This document shows, piece after piece, positions 1-11,487 of a stretch of 64,000 bases of DNA (positions within the stretch are counted from its first letter, which is position 1; every line of letters begins with the position of its first letter). The position numbers and the translations under genes were made by a program. The stretch is from Fallopia convolvulus (Eukaryota; Streptophyta; Magnoliopsida; Caryophyllales; Polygonaceae): positions 70,441,224 through 70,505,223 of the forward strand of contig OZ024719.1 of assembly GCA_964016875.1 (NCBI GenBank), read 5' to 3'. Below the pieces are notes generated by a model. That model ran no database searches, was not told the DNA's origin, and saw only the letters and a list, made by a program, of their open reading frames with translations.

Positions 1-1974
1 ATTGGAGTGCTAGTCTTGCTGGTGGGAAATGGTCTCCTTTTGCCTCTTGGATCACTGGCTGGTATGCTAATATTCTATCACTTTGAATTTAGTTTCTTTT
101 TTTGGCCTTTTAAGATGTTCAATGTTGCTGATGCATTCTTAAATTTGTAATTCTCTTGCAGGTTTAACATTGTTGGTCAGGTAATATAGAGAATTGTACA
201 AACTCCAAAATTCCTTTAGTATGGTATGGTTTTATAGATGTTATTACATAGGATTTCAACTTGTGCTTAATGAATTTTCAGTGGGCGACTACAACAAGTG
301 TGGATTTCTCACTTGCACAACTCTTGCAAGTGATTCTTCTTCTTAGTACAGGAGGGAAAAATGGTGGTGGATATGAGGCCTCAAAGTATGTTGTGATTGG
401 TCTTCATGGAGGAATTCTTCTTCTCCATGCTATCTTGAATAGTCTTCCCATCTCAGTGTTATCCTTCTTTGGACAGATTGCAGCTGGTTGGAATATTTTT
501 GGTATGACATCAATTTCTAACAACAAAATTGAAAAAAGGAAGAAATTTCAAATTATGTAATCTGAAATTGATCTTGTTGGTTTTTAGGTGTCTTTGTACT
601 CATGATTGCCGTCCCCATAGTTGCAAAGGAAAGGGCAAGTGCAGAGTTTGTTTTCACTCATTTTAATGCTGATAATGAGAATGGTGTTCATAGTAAGCCT
701 TACATCTTTGTTCTTGGGCTTATTATGAGCCAATACACATTAGGAGGATACGACGCGTCTGCTCATATGGTGAGTTCTGTTTCTCTTATAACTTTCTATA
801 TCATCCTAAGTCAATTTTGTTAGTTTCATTCCTTGAAAATTGCTTCCTTGCAGACAGAGGAAACGAAAGACGCAGATAGGAACGGACCGATAGGAATAAT
901 CAGCTCAATTGGCATATCTATAGTTGTTGGATGGGCTTACATTGTTGGAATCACATTTGCAGTCAAAGACATTCCTCATCTTTTGAGCAGTGATAATGAT
1001 GCTGGTGGCTATGCCATTGCACAAATATTCTACGAAGCGTTTAAAAGTAGATATGGCACCGGGATTGGAGGTATACTTAGCTTAGGAGTAGTAGCCATCG
1101 CCATATTCTTCTGTGGCATGAGTTGCATTACCAGCAATTCCAGGTAAACACATTACATTCACAATATATAACTCAGTTTAATTTCCTCTCTAATGTGGTT
1201 TCATCACTTTTCTTATACTGCCAAATTTTCCTTCACAGAATGGTCTATGCTTTCTCAAGAGATGGAGCCATGCCCTTTTCGCCATTTTGGCATAAAGTCA
1301 ATAGTCAAGAAATCCCCATCAATACTGTTTGGCTCTCAGCATTCATCTCCTTCAGTATGGCATTGACGGTGAGCACACATGAGCTAGGCATATGTTTATC
1401 AAGTGTAATCGAAATTGTTGAGAATATGCATTCCCACATTTGAAAGTGGTGGTTTTAGCATGAGACTCCACTGGACTTGTGTGATGGACCCAACACACAT
1501 ATGCGCACTGAAAGTCGTGTGCACCCACCACGTTAACGGCTCACAGACTTTAATAGAAACACACCCTTCTTGTACATTTATACTCTATTATATGTATTGA
1601 TATTTGCTTATGTGATACTTTTGCAGTCTCTTGTGAGCTTAGTGGCATTTCAAGCAATGGTGTCAACAGCAACAGTTGGAATGTACATTGCATATGCATT
1701 GCCCATATTTTTCAGAGTGACATTGGCAAGAAAGTCATTCATTCCAGGACCATTCAATTTAGGTCGGTATGGATTGATTGTTGGTTGGATCGCGGTTCTT
1801 TGGGTGGCAACCATTTCGGTTCTTTTCTCCTTGCCGGTTGCTTATCCTGTTACCGTTGATACGCTGAACTATACTCCTGTTGCTGTGGGCAGCCTCCTGA
1901 TCCTCACTGTTGGTTCATGGATTCTTAGTGCAAGATTTTGGTTTAAAGGTCCAATTACCAACTTAGATACTTGA
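1..1974 (+). CDS. BAT1-like amino acid/GABA permease, upstream tandem copy (5' end outside window)
   Basis: This is the C-terminal part of an APC-superfamily amino-acid permease of the plant BAT1/GABA-permease type, a multi-pass membrane transporter. Exons read from splice signals and by comparison with the next gene: 1-61, 162-180, 282-501, 588-769, 854-1143, 1239-1368, 1627-1974 (TGA). All join in frame. The first visible residues match the WSA-LAG...FASWITGW region of the neighbour; hydrophobic segments follow and the C terminus ends in the motif FKGPITN. Exon lengths 2-6 (19, 220, 182, 290, 130 nt) and the last exon (348 nt) equal those of the downstream copy exactly, so this is a tandem duplicate with no visible disabling mutation. 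The initiation codon and first exon lie left of the window. Which amino acids it carries cannot be read from sequence. Confidence 0.88.
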
Positions 1975-2483
1975 ATTGTAGTATTTGTGTGTAAAGATAT
2001 TAAATTTGATCATTTGTAATTCTTGTAAAATGTTTAAATTTAAGTATTAGTAATAAAGTTCTATTTTTTTTTTTACATGTATAAAATTACTGAAAGAAGA
2101 TACTTAAAAGAGTGTGTACAACTTTACCGGAACTGAATCTTTTTTACTTAGCTCAAATCTACAATTTCGCATAAAACAGTTCCTTTGACGTTTCTAAATT
2201 CTAATCCTCCCGCTTTCTGGGTGTTGTCGAGCGTGACGAATTTTGCTTGTGTCCAACAACCTTGCTAAAAAAAACTTGCCTACTCCCAAAAAGTCGTCTT
2301 CGAATAAAATACTTTTCTGTGGACGGAGAGAATCAAAGCAAATCATAGCATTCGCATGTGATTATTTCAAGTGCATTTTTTCCTCTCAGGAAGAGGGAAA
2401 GAATTTGGAATCTCTGTTCTTGTTCTTTCTCTGCAGAGGAATCAAGCAGAAGAGATCCAAAATCAATCTTTCTATCTCTAAAG
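1975..2483 (+). promoter_or_regulatory. Intergenic spacer: 3' UTR of copy 1, promoter and 5' UTR of copy 2
   Basis: About 500 bases separate the stop of the first permease from the ATG of the second. AT-rich 3'-UTR-like sequence occupies about 1975-2090. A pyrimidine/purine-mixed leader runs up to the ATG at 2484. I see no additional gene. The short open frames at 2243-2615 are the leader plus exon 1 of the downstream permease read in several frames. Confidence 0.5.
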
Positions 2484-5106
2484 ATGGTAACGCAAATTAG
2501 CAAGACTGAATCTTTAGCGACACAAAACGGTATCCGGGTTATAGAAGTGGATTCGGGTCAAAACCGACTCAATGAGCTCGGATACAAGCAGGAGCTTAAG
2601 CGTGAACTCTCGTAAGATCCAACAGAATCTTGAAGTTTTAGCCAAATGGGTACTCTAAATTTTGTTCAAATCTTTCTGGGTTTTGCTCAATTTTTCAATT
2701 TTGGGGTTGCAGGGTAATCTCAAACTTTGCCTTCTCATTCTCAATCATATCTGTGATAACTGGTGTGACCACGCTGTATAACACTGGATTGACTTATGGT
2801 GGGCCGGTGGTGATGGTGTATGGTTGGTTCATAGCTGGCGCCTTCACCATGTGTGTGGGTTTGTCTATGGCTGAGATTTGCTCCTCTTATCCTACTTCTG
2901 GTGGACTCTATTATTGGAGTGCTAGGCTTGCTGGTGTAAATTGGGCTCCTTTTGCTTCCTGGATTACTGGTTGGTAAGTAATTGATCACTTTGAAATTAT
3001 AAAGCTGATTTTATTTTGTTAGCTTTTATCCTATCCTCTGTTGGATCCTATTGAGGAATATTGTTTTCAAAATGATCAAGATTGTCTACTAATGTTTATA
3101 AATTAGCCTAGTCTTTTTCAGCCTGAATATGTGAAATTTGTATGCATGTTGTCCTTTAGAAAAAGTTTGCTGAGGAATGTTCATAGAAAGTTTTGTGGCC
3201 TTTTAAGAAGTTCAAATAGTGTAATGATGCTTCTGCTAGAACATTGCTTTTGGTTTTCTCACAAAATTTGTTTGAAATATAAAGCTAATAGCCTAATATA
3301 GCTAAAACTTGTCTTCTCCCATTAGTCTAGAAATACTTTTACTGTACTTGATAAATGCTAGGATGATGCTCATGCACTCTTTGCCTTTAATTCTCTTGCA
3401 GGTTTAACATTGTTGGTCAGGTAATATAGAGAATTGTACAAACTCCAAGATTCCTATAGTCTGGTTTTAAATATGTTACATAGGATTTCAACATTTGGTT
3501 GATAAATTTGCAGTGGGCGGTCACAACGAGTGTGGATTTCTCACTTGCACAACTCTTGCAAGTGATTATTCTTCTTAGCAGTGGAGGGAAAAATGGTGGA
3601 GGGTATGAGCCCTCCAAGTATGTTGTGATTGGTCTTCATGGAGGAATTCTTCTTCTCCATGCTATCTTGAATAGTCTACCCATCTCGTGGCTATCCTTCT
3701 TTGGACAGATTGCTGCTGGTTGGAATATTTTAGGTATGATGTCATCGTGTCAATCTCTAACAACAAAATTGGAAAAAGGAAGAGATTTCAAATACTTGTA
3801 AACTAAGATCTATGCAAATCTGTAATGTTAGGTGTCTTTGTCCTTATGATTCTTGTCCCCACCATTGCAAGGGAAAGGGCAAGTGCAGAGTTTGTTTTCA
3901 CTCACTTCAATACTGATAATGGAAATGGTGTTCATAGTAAGCTTTACATCTTTGTTCTTGGGCTTCTTATGAGCCAATACACGTTGACAGGATACGATGC
4001 ATCTGCTCATATGGTGAGTTGAGTTCTGTTTGTCTTATAACTTTCCAATCCTTGCTAAGTCAATTCCCTAAAATTCATTCCATGAAAATCGCTTGCTTGC
4101 AGACAGAAGAAACGAGAGACGCAGATAAGAATGGACCAAAAGGAATAATTAGCTCAATTGGCATATCTATAGTTGTCGGTTGGGCTTACATAGTTGGAAT
4201 TACATTTGCAGTCAAAGACATTCCTCACCTTTTGAGCACTGATAATGATGCCGGCGGCTACGCCATTGCTCAAATATTTTACCAAGCATTTAAAAGCAGA
4301 TATGGCACCGGGGTTGGAGGTATAATTAGCTTAGGAGTAGTAGCCGTTGCCATATTCTTCTGTGGCATGAGCTCCGTTACCAGCAATTCCAGGTAAACAC
4401 ATTACCTTCACAATAACTCGGTTTCCTCACCTCTTGTTTCATCCCCTTTTCTTATACTGCCTAAATTTCCTTCATAGAATGGTCTATGCATTCTCAAGAG
4501 ACGGAGCTGTCCCATTTTCATCAGTTTGGCATAAAGTTAATAATCAAGAAATTCCCATCAATGCTGTTTGGCTCTCAGCATGCATTTCCTTCTGCTTGGC
4601 GTTGACGGTAAGCATGAGCTAAGATTGACCCTTAGGGTGCGTTTGGATTATACTTGATGATGTATTATCAAATGAAATCCAAACACGTCCATAATTTGGA
4701 TCCTTGATACATTTGTACTCTCTAGTCTCTACTGACTTGCTTATGTGGATTTTTGCAGTCTCTTGTGAGCTTAGTGGCATTTCAGGCAATGGTGTCAATA
4801 GCAACAATTGGACTGTACATAGCCTATGCTTTACCTATATTTTTCAGGGTGACATTGGCAAGAAAGTCATTCGTTCCAGGACCATTCAATCTAGGCCGCT
4901 ATGGGTTGGTTGTTGGGTGGATAGCAGTTCTTTGGGTGGCAACCATTTCGGTTCTCTTCTCCTTGCCAGTTGCGTATCCTATTACTGCTGATACACTGAA
5001 CTACACTCCGGTTGCAGTGGGCGGCCTTCTGATCATCACTGTTGGTTCATGGATCCTTAGTGCAAGATACTGGTTTAAGGGTCCAATTACCAACATCAAT
5101 ACTTAA
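2484..5106 (+). CDS. BAT1-like amino acid/GABA permease, downstream tandem copy (complete)
   Basis: Complete eight-exon permease gene of the APC superfamily (BAT1/GABA permease type), predicted to move amino acids across a membrane. Exons: 2484-2611, 2713-2973, 3402-3420, 3514-3733, 3832-4013, 4103-4392, 4478-4607, 4759-5106. They total 1578 nt, giving 525 residues, close to the usual length of the family. All introns have GT-AG ends. The N terminus (MVTQISKTES) is hydrophilic; the first membrane region starts in exon 2 (NFAFSFSIISVITG), followed by the conserved stretch ending GLTYGGPVV. A 19-nt micro-exon (encoding FNIVGQ) is conserved in both copies. The start is the first ATG, in a purine-rich context, in frame with family homology. 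Head-to-tail arrangement with the partial copy argues for unequal crossing over. BAT1 itself is the Arabidopsis bidirectional amino acid transporter; orthology and substrate here are inference. Confidence 0.9.
4635..4690. repeat. Small inverted-repeat (MITE-like) insertion in intron 7 of permease copy 2
   Basis: A stem of about 12 bp is formed by GTGCGTTTGGATT (4637-4649) and AATCCAAACACG (4676-4687). Ends of the GTGCGTTTGGAT kind are common in short plant MITEs. The matching intron of copy 1 lacks this sequence, consistent with insertion after duplication. The element is very short and I could not fix target duplications. Confidence 0.35.
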
Positions 5107-5614
5107 ATTCTATAGGTATCAAATACTTTTCATACCTTGGCAATGAAATTGTAGACAGTTTTGCAAGCTTCAAGTTTCTTTCAATTTTATATTGTGCTGA
5201 AGTTGAAACTGGGTTATGTTCATTTAGGCAATGTAATTATCTGAACTTGAAACCAGATAGATTTTGTGTATTTAGAAATGAAGTTGTTTTTCACTCAAAA
5301 ATTGATATGGATGGTGAAAAGTATTAAATTTGAATTAGATTGAAAGAAATCTGATGCGTTTGGAACCTCAAACAGACCCTTCTTCCATCCAAATACATGT
5401 TTTCCATGTATAATCTCAAGTCCAAAGGCTATGCAAACTGGGTTTTGAACTAAGTATTATTTATTACAAAGCAAGTTCAGACCAATACATACAAACTCTT
5501 AGCAACTACAGAAAGATTAAAACAAGTGAGTCAACTTCAGCTGCTGCTTTCTTCTTCCACATACAGAAGTTTCTTTGCTAAGCTTGCTGAAATTCCCCTT
5601 ATTCCATCCCCATT
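5107..5614. other. Intergenic, shared 3' flank of convergent genes
   Basis: The stretch holds the 3' UTR of the + strand permease and the 3' UTR of the - strand response regulator, which converge here. I see no gene, repeat or structured element in it. Confidence 0.4.
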
Positions 5615-8600
5615 TTAAAACATGCCTTCAAAGGAAAACTGCAGGCATAAGACATTTCAACACACAAGTCAAAACAACAAACTTTGTAAGTTAAATTCCA
5701 ATTTTAATAGACAGAAGGGAGAGGAAGATCCATACTTGTCTAGCAATGTCATTGAATATATCATCAGAAGGCGACATCCCATCACCAAAGTTGTTCAGCT
5801 GTACAAACGGGTCATCAACGTTCATAGGTTCAGGTAGAAACGAACCATTCTCAGTGAAGCTCCCAAGATTTGATGTTGACCTCTGTGAATGATCAGTGGC
5901 GCTTGTCTCAAACCCTTGAAACATGCTACTAGATAGAGTAGTACTACTGCTTGCCGATCCCTCGGGTTTGTCAAGAAGACCTTCTAAGAACTCATCCATG
6001 GAAACTTCATTAAACTTAAAAGAAACTGGATTCTCTTGCTCTTGTTCCTTCTCTTGAAAAACTCCTGCACTTTCAAAAACTGTTTCGGTTTGGGCTTGCT
6101 CGTAAATTGCAGGATCACCAAAGCTGAATCCAGATAATGCATTTTCCTCCACATTGATGATCCCTGCAGGATTACTCAGAGAAATGTTGTTATTGCTGAT
6201 TGATGGAAGAAACTCAGTATTGCTAGTGTTTAGAAGACTGGATTCTGAAAGCTGTTTCTTCCTCATGTACTCCCCATTCGTAGCAAGAAAGCTGCTTTGG
6301 GCATGAACAATGTGTGAGAATTTGGTCAAATCATTGCTCATAGCCCTTTTCATACCACTAATATTTGAGTTTGTGGCTATTCCTTTTCCTGATACATGAG
6401 TTGAGGAGCCTGATGGACTTAACATTATCCTTTGAGTTGTATCTTGCATGACAGGAGCACTTTCAAGAACTTGATTCATAGGAAACCCGAAAGCAGGATT
6501 CTTGCTTGGGTAATGAATTTTGGTGCTTATGGTATCAGATCTGTTTGCTCTAAGAGTTTGGGCTCCAAAAATGTTGCTACTTTTGTTGAATCTTTCCTCC
6601 GCATTGACCTAGTAAGTGTAACATATATGATTGAAATTTCATGTTAAAGCATATACAAAACATCCATAGTAACAAGCTAGATGTTGAATAAAGCACACAC
6701 ACCTTTGACTGGTGCAAGATTGTTCGCATAAATGGAGTTAAGGAAGCTGCAAAGGTTGGCCTTCTTGAGATTCTGACTGGATAATCAGCTTGAGAAACAA
6801 AGACATCAGCAAACACAAATAATGCTCAAAAAGATCAAACTCATGAAAGCTTGAACTTAATTTTATTCTCTTACCTTTCTTATTAATTATGTCCATGCAT
6901 TTCTTGTGGAGCTTTGCAGTGTAAACTCTACTCTTCTTACGCCCATTACCGAATTCTCCACCATCATCATCATCATCCTGTTCGTCATAGGTAGTGTCGT
7001 AAATCTCTTGCCTTTTCCTGTTGTTGTTGTTGTATTTGTCTCCATACAAAGAAGCGTTAAGACCAAACGACAACGCTGCTTTTCCTTTTCCTATAGGATC
7101 ACTCTGCAAGGTTAATGTTCGTCTCGTCCTGTCCTCAATTGTTGGTTGTACCGTCATGTAAACTTCAGTTCTCCATCCGTTCGTTTGCTTCCATAGAGAC
7201 TTGACCTCGCCATTGCTAATCGGCTTTGAGACGGCATGACAAACCCCAATTTGTATGAGTGATGCACTCAGATAGACTTCCCTTGATGACAACACTAGCA
7301 AAAACAAAAAGTGATGCATAGTTCAATTTTCTATTTAAGAGTCATATATCAAAGAGAAGAAAGTAAGCAAAGTTTGCATGTTGACATACAAATAATTGGT
7401 ATGGTTTCCTTGACTTCCTTAATTTTTGTGATAAAAGCAGGACAGTCCATTTCTTGTGGCTTGTCATCAATCATGATTAGGTCAATCAACTCAGCATTGT
7501 CTGCCAGCATCTTTAGAGCCATGGACTGCTCCCCAGAGGCTATGACTACAATCAAAGAAAATATATATTGTTAGAAGTTTATAAATGAAACAATTTATAT
7601 TTTGGTTCATTTCCTAAGTGCCATGATTCATATATAATGATTCATTGGTTTACCTTCATTAAGTTACGCAATAAATTGTATCTATAGTGTCACATAGTAC
7701 GTTGGTAGATAGGCAATGTTGGGTAAAAAGAAAAAAGAAAAAAGGGAAGAAACTTGTATATGGTTTTCTTGCGATCTATGTACAAGTTAATTAGAAACAT
7801 GCATAATTCAGTGTACTTAGATTAATGGGTATCTTAAAAGGAAAGCATGCATAGTAGTATTAAATTTTCTTATTGAAGAAAGCTAATTATAACTCTATAG
7901 AAATTTGAAAATAATAAAGTTTGATCCAAGCTGTCTAATTTTGAAGGAAAACGTATCATTTAAGTGCATTTACTAACATCTTATCATAACGTACACTTGT
8001 GGGTATGAGTGAAGATTAATGAGAAGCAAAAATCTCTTGACCAAAAAAATTAAAATAAAGGGATAAGCATGAACATGTTGTTGGTCAACAGACACACAAG
8101 AATACAAGATACCCACACAATGTTGTTTGGTAAACCGGGTCTTCAAGATTTGACTAGCCTTTTTTTTCTTGTGGTTTTACTCTTTCGGTAAAAATTTCTT
8201 CTACAAAAAATTAACAAAAAAAAAAAAAACTCTTTGGGCAAAAATTTAATACCCTACAAGCGGCAACCGTCAAATGTTTAGCCCACTAATTATAATTCAT
8301 GCAAAATGAAATGAGCAACAAGCTCCAAATTGAAATTCATAAGCAAATTTGAAGTGGAGTGACTTTGAATTTTAAAATTGGAGGAAATTGCATGAAGCCT
8401 TTTTGTATTCACGGTTGAAGATGAAAAAATAGAGGAAAGAAACTAAGTTGTGAGATGATTTAGATTAATGTTTTAGAGTCATGGTGTATGAACACTGCTT
8501 TAAAAATTCTGTCTAGGCTTTGTTTAAGCCTAAACAAGCGATAAAAGGTCCCAATTCATTTAGCCATTAGCCAGTTTAATTAGCGTTTTGGTTATTTAGA

Positions 8601-8911
8601 CTCCAGCAGCTCCTTTTCGCCCAAAATTTACTTAACATTCTTCAAAACATTGTGTATGAAGCAAAGAAAATATAGACATAGATGGATATGAATTACAATC
8701 AAATTGTAAGAACAAGACTATAATAGTATAAAGATAAGAAAGTATATAACTTGTAAATCAAAACCGTCAACAAACCTGTATAAAATGCTTGTTTCAGCAT
8801 GGATTTTGTATGGCTAAGTGCAGACTTGTCGGGATCAAATAGTAGAATGTGCATTCCTTTTAATTTGGGTAGGAATCCTTGCAAATCTTCAAAATTTCCA
8901 GCTTGGTTCAT
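5615..8911 (-). CDS. Type-B response-regulator-like transcription factor (divergent GARP domain)
   Basis: Six exons on the minus strand: 8776-8911, 7390-7545, 6875-7294, 6703-6788, 5736-6608, 5615-5638. They join in frame to about 564 residues. Residues about 20-140 form a receiver fold: FDPD near the N terminus, the putative phospho-acceptor Asp in LIMIDD, and the conserved Lys in SKPIS. An acidic run (DEQDDDDDGG) precedes a basic GARP/Myb-like region (KKSRVYTAKLHKKC, then ADYPVRI, then SLTPFMRTILHQSK) where type-B regulators normally carry the SHLQKYR helix. The core Trp and the SHLQ motif are lost, so DNA binding may be altered. The C-terminal ~290 residues are Ser/Asn/Glu-rich and look like an activation domain. 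In this family such proteins act in cytokinin-type phosphorelay transcription in the nucleus. I took ATG 8911 because the frame is closed by a stop shortly upstream. Intron 1 is long (1.2 kb). Whether it still acts in phosphorelay is unknown. Confidence 0.72.
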
Positions 8912-9083
8912 GAGTATATCTTTCACCTCTTCAACAACTTTCAGGTTCTAGCAAAAGAAATAGGGTTGATATGATGAAAAAGAAAGAGGATTGATTGATA
9001 GAAGAAGAAGAAGAAGAAGAAGAAGAAGTGGAGGAGTGGGTTACACACTAATTCACTCACTTTAAACTACAATTGGCTTTCAT
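8912..9083 (-). promoter_or_regulatory. 5' flank of the response-regulator gene with a GAA microsatellite
   Basis: This is purine-rich sequence on the + strand (pyrimidine-rich on the coding strand), as in many plant 5' UTRs. A perfect (GAA)n run lies at 9001-9028. Upstream of it begins the tandemly repeated DNA (unit A). I could not place a TATA box with confidence. Confidence 0.35.
9001..9028. repeat. (GAA)n microsatellite
   Basis: An uninterrupted GAA trinucleotide tract of just over nine repeats, in the presumed 5' UTR or proximal promoter of the response-regulator gene. Confidence 0.9.
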
Positions 9084-9983
9084 AAGGTTTGAAGAAATAG
9101 TGAGAGTGATGACACTTAGAAAAAAGAAAGGAAGGAAGGAAGGAAGAAAACAAGATAATTTTACCAAATTTTAACCAAGATTACCAAAGCTTTATAGAAG
9201 CAACAAAAGGGTAGTGGTATTGGAAAAAGAGAATGAAATTGTGGAAGATAATGAAGGTGTAGCTCAATAGAAGGGATAATCTTTTGCACCCACTTCAAGG
9301 ATTTTTTTAAAAAAAATCAAACATTTAAAATAAGTATTTCAAATTAAATAGAGATTTAAACCGCTTCGGCGGTTAAGACCTTGGGGTAGTACCCCGAGGT
9401 CATCATTTTGAATCACACGGATCCATTTCTCTCTAGAATTGGTTAGTAACCAGTTCTCATCCCTAGTTGATGCTCTAGGCGAGCTCAAGTAGTACTTAGA
9501 ATTGGTTAGTAACCAGTTCTCATCCCTAGTTGATGCTCTAGGCGAGCTCAAGTAGTACTTGTGGCGACCTTAATCCTTACCTTATCAAAAAAAATTGAGA
9601 TTTAACCATGTGTGTCATAAATTTAGAGCCAGTATAATAATACTAATACGGAGGATTGATCAAGTGTGATAGTACCACAAATTTTGTTAGTTTAATTTAG
9701 CTTGACTACACCAACCATTAAAGAGTTTAATCAAATTTAGTTTGTGATTTGTAATTGATGTTGAGGACTTGTATGTGAGATATAAAAATGGGTTCCATCA
9801 AGTGTTTTTATGACATTTCCTTTTTGGCTAATATTCCTCAATTTCTTTTTTTCCATAAAATTGGGGGTTCAAAATAAATGCATTAATGCATGTTGTTGCA
9901 TAAATATTCAAACCTTTTTGACTTTCTATTTTCAAATGAATAACATGAAACAACACATCTTTTGTCATTATTTACATTAAATT
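9084..9983. repeat. Tandem unit A, left arm (upstream of the response regulator)
   Basis: From the motif AAGGTTTGAAGAAATAG onward this DNA aligns with 18785-19577 (unit B): the stretches around AGTACCACAAA, GGGTTCCATCAAGTG, AATGCATGTTGTTGC and TTTGTCATTATTTACAT recur in the same order. The arm ends at the AAATT target duplication of the gypsy element and contains the SINE at 9360-9596, both absent from unit B. No gene lies in it. Confidence 0.8.
9360..9596 (+). mobile_element. tRNA-derived SINE with a perfect internal 63-bp duplication
   Basis: The body is flanked by a 9-bp target duplication GAGATTTAA (9351-9359 and 9597-9605); the corresponding place in unit B (near 19060) has no insert. 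The head (TTCGGCGGTTAAGACCTTGG) resembles a degenerate pol III A-box region, and a second family copy at 17957-18146 has a clear B-box (GTTTCGAACCC on its own strand). A 63-bp block is repeated head to tail without a mismatch at 9435-9497 and 9498-9560. The 3' end runs into TTATCAAAAAAAATT. The apparent 70-residue open frame here is a by-product of the duplication, not a gene. Confidence 0.78.
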
Positions 9984-11116
9984 TGTAATATCCGATTTTC
10001 GTTTTAGGCCTCGTAAGTCTGTAAACGGGTTCCTTCGCTTACAAGCTCGTAAGCCATATATATATCTATTCATTCATTCGTTTATTTTCCCTATTTTAAT
10101 TAGGGCCAAAGTAATCAACTCAAATCTTGATCTTCCCTACGTAAATCATATCTTTCCCATCATATCTTTCCCTTCCTCCCCTTATTAAGTCATTTATTTA
10201 TTCTAGCTTAAACCAATTTACCAATGGATATAGATATACCTAAAATCCGAGTAACCTCATATATATATAAAATCAAAATCGAATCTCTATTCTAACGAAA
10301 TCAGCCTCTCGGTAGTTCCGAAAGACGTCCGATCCGATCGAAGCCTCATTCAACCTCCCTCCCTGTTTGGCGTGAACGACCTGGAGATTGGTTTCGCCGA
10401 TCGACAACGGACCAGGTAAGACCCTTCCGCTTGTATCTCCGGTAGAAGGCGACCGTCATTCGATCTCTGTTTCTCGTCTCGTTGCCTAAACCTCCGTTTC
10501 CGCGGTCTTCTGTTCCTTCCTCAGGTTGTACGTCATACCCGACACCAATCAGTCGCACCACCGACGACACCCCATTCGCGCCGACAGTCCGGTACCATCG
10601 TCTCCGGTGAGTTCGCATTCTCTGTGTCTAGTTAGCCTTCCGTGTTTCCTCTTCGGGTTGGTTAGGATGTCGTCATGGTAGAGTCGGGAATGGGAGCGGA
10701 GTTGGTCACTGAGGCGGGAGATTTGTGCAGACCGCCGACGAATTTATCGGGGAAAGGTCTGGCTTTGGTGGAGGTAGACGATAGGGGGGGGGGGGTTGCG
10801 TATATGGTCGGCTTTAATTTCCGGGGACAGATTTTGGTTTTTTTTTATATTATTAGTTGTGCGTGTAGTTAGTTTAACGTAAATGATGGGTAGAAGAGCT
10901 TGGTGGGTTAGATGTTGATCTGCACAAATCATGGTGTTGTAATTTAGTAAGTTATTTAATTTTGGGTTACTTTGATCAGAAAGAATTGAAGGGAAGGGAC
11001 GAACAGAGACGAAGTTTCACTCGACATTAGGTTGAAGATGAAGGAAGGGTTGGGTCCCGCGTGGAAAAGTCAAGGGGAGTGGGTACGTGTTTGTGGGTGG
11101 GCTAGGATTTAGTTTA
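9984..11116 (+). repeat. Left LTR of the gypsy element (3' part deleted)
   Basis: Aligns base for base with 14958-16091 apart from about eight substitutions and small run-length changes at the G and T runs near 10790 and 10850. It stops at AGTTTA, after which the two LTRs share nothing. Just past the breakpoint a 23-bp block present at 11071-11093 recurs at 11118-11140. The open frames around 10346-10932 are LTR sequence, not genes. Confidence 0.9.
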
Positions 11117-11487
11117 CCAAGGGGAGTGGGTACGTGTTTGCTCGGTTCCACTCAGGGACATTACCAAGGAAGGTGAATCAGGGAGCTCGTCGTTCACCAT
11201 AGCAGAATCAGTATGCTTCAGGCCAAAAAAAAAAAAAAAATGGCGAGGCGTAGGAGACAATACCTTAAGGACTAACTAGCCTCGAGTATTCGAGATGAGG
11301 AGGACGGATAGCTTACATACGTTGACAACTAAAGGTACGTTTTGGATTTAGTCTGAACGTGTCCATATTCTTTTAATACGGGTACTACACCCTCTTTCGT
11401 GTCCTCTGTCTGTGTGGTTAGACTAGGCTTGACTGATACAGAAGGGGTATCTTTTTGTGGCGAAATTACCCAATGACAATAAGGTGA
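11117..11487 (+). other. Residual internal sequence of the gypsy element, no recognisable gag
   Basis: The stretch lies between the LTR breakpoint and the first pol-like frame. It starts with the repeated 23-bp block and includes a run of A (11227-11240). I see no CCHC knuckle, capsid motif or primer-binding site. It is probably the join left by deletion of the LTR 3' half, leader, gag and protease start. Confidence 0.5.

Noticed and set aside
6703..6788. Alternative frame of exon 4 of the response regulator (reading QNLKKANLCSFLNSIY and ending NNLAPVK)
   Set aside because: It looks like the end of a GARP domain, but needs a stop-free entry that does not exist: the frame has a TGA at the acceptor. 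The frame kept joins cleanly on both sides.
10346..10932. Open frames of 60-90 codons, repeated at 15320-15831
   Set aside because: They occur twice only because they are in the LTR. No protein motif.
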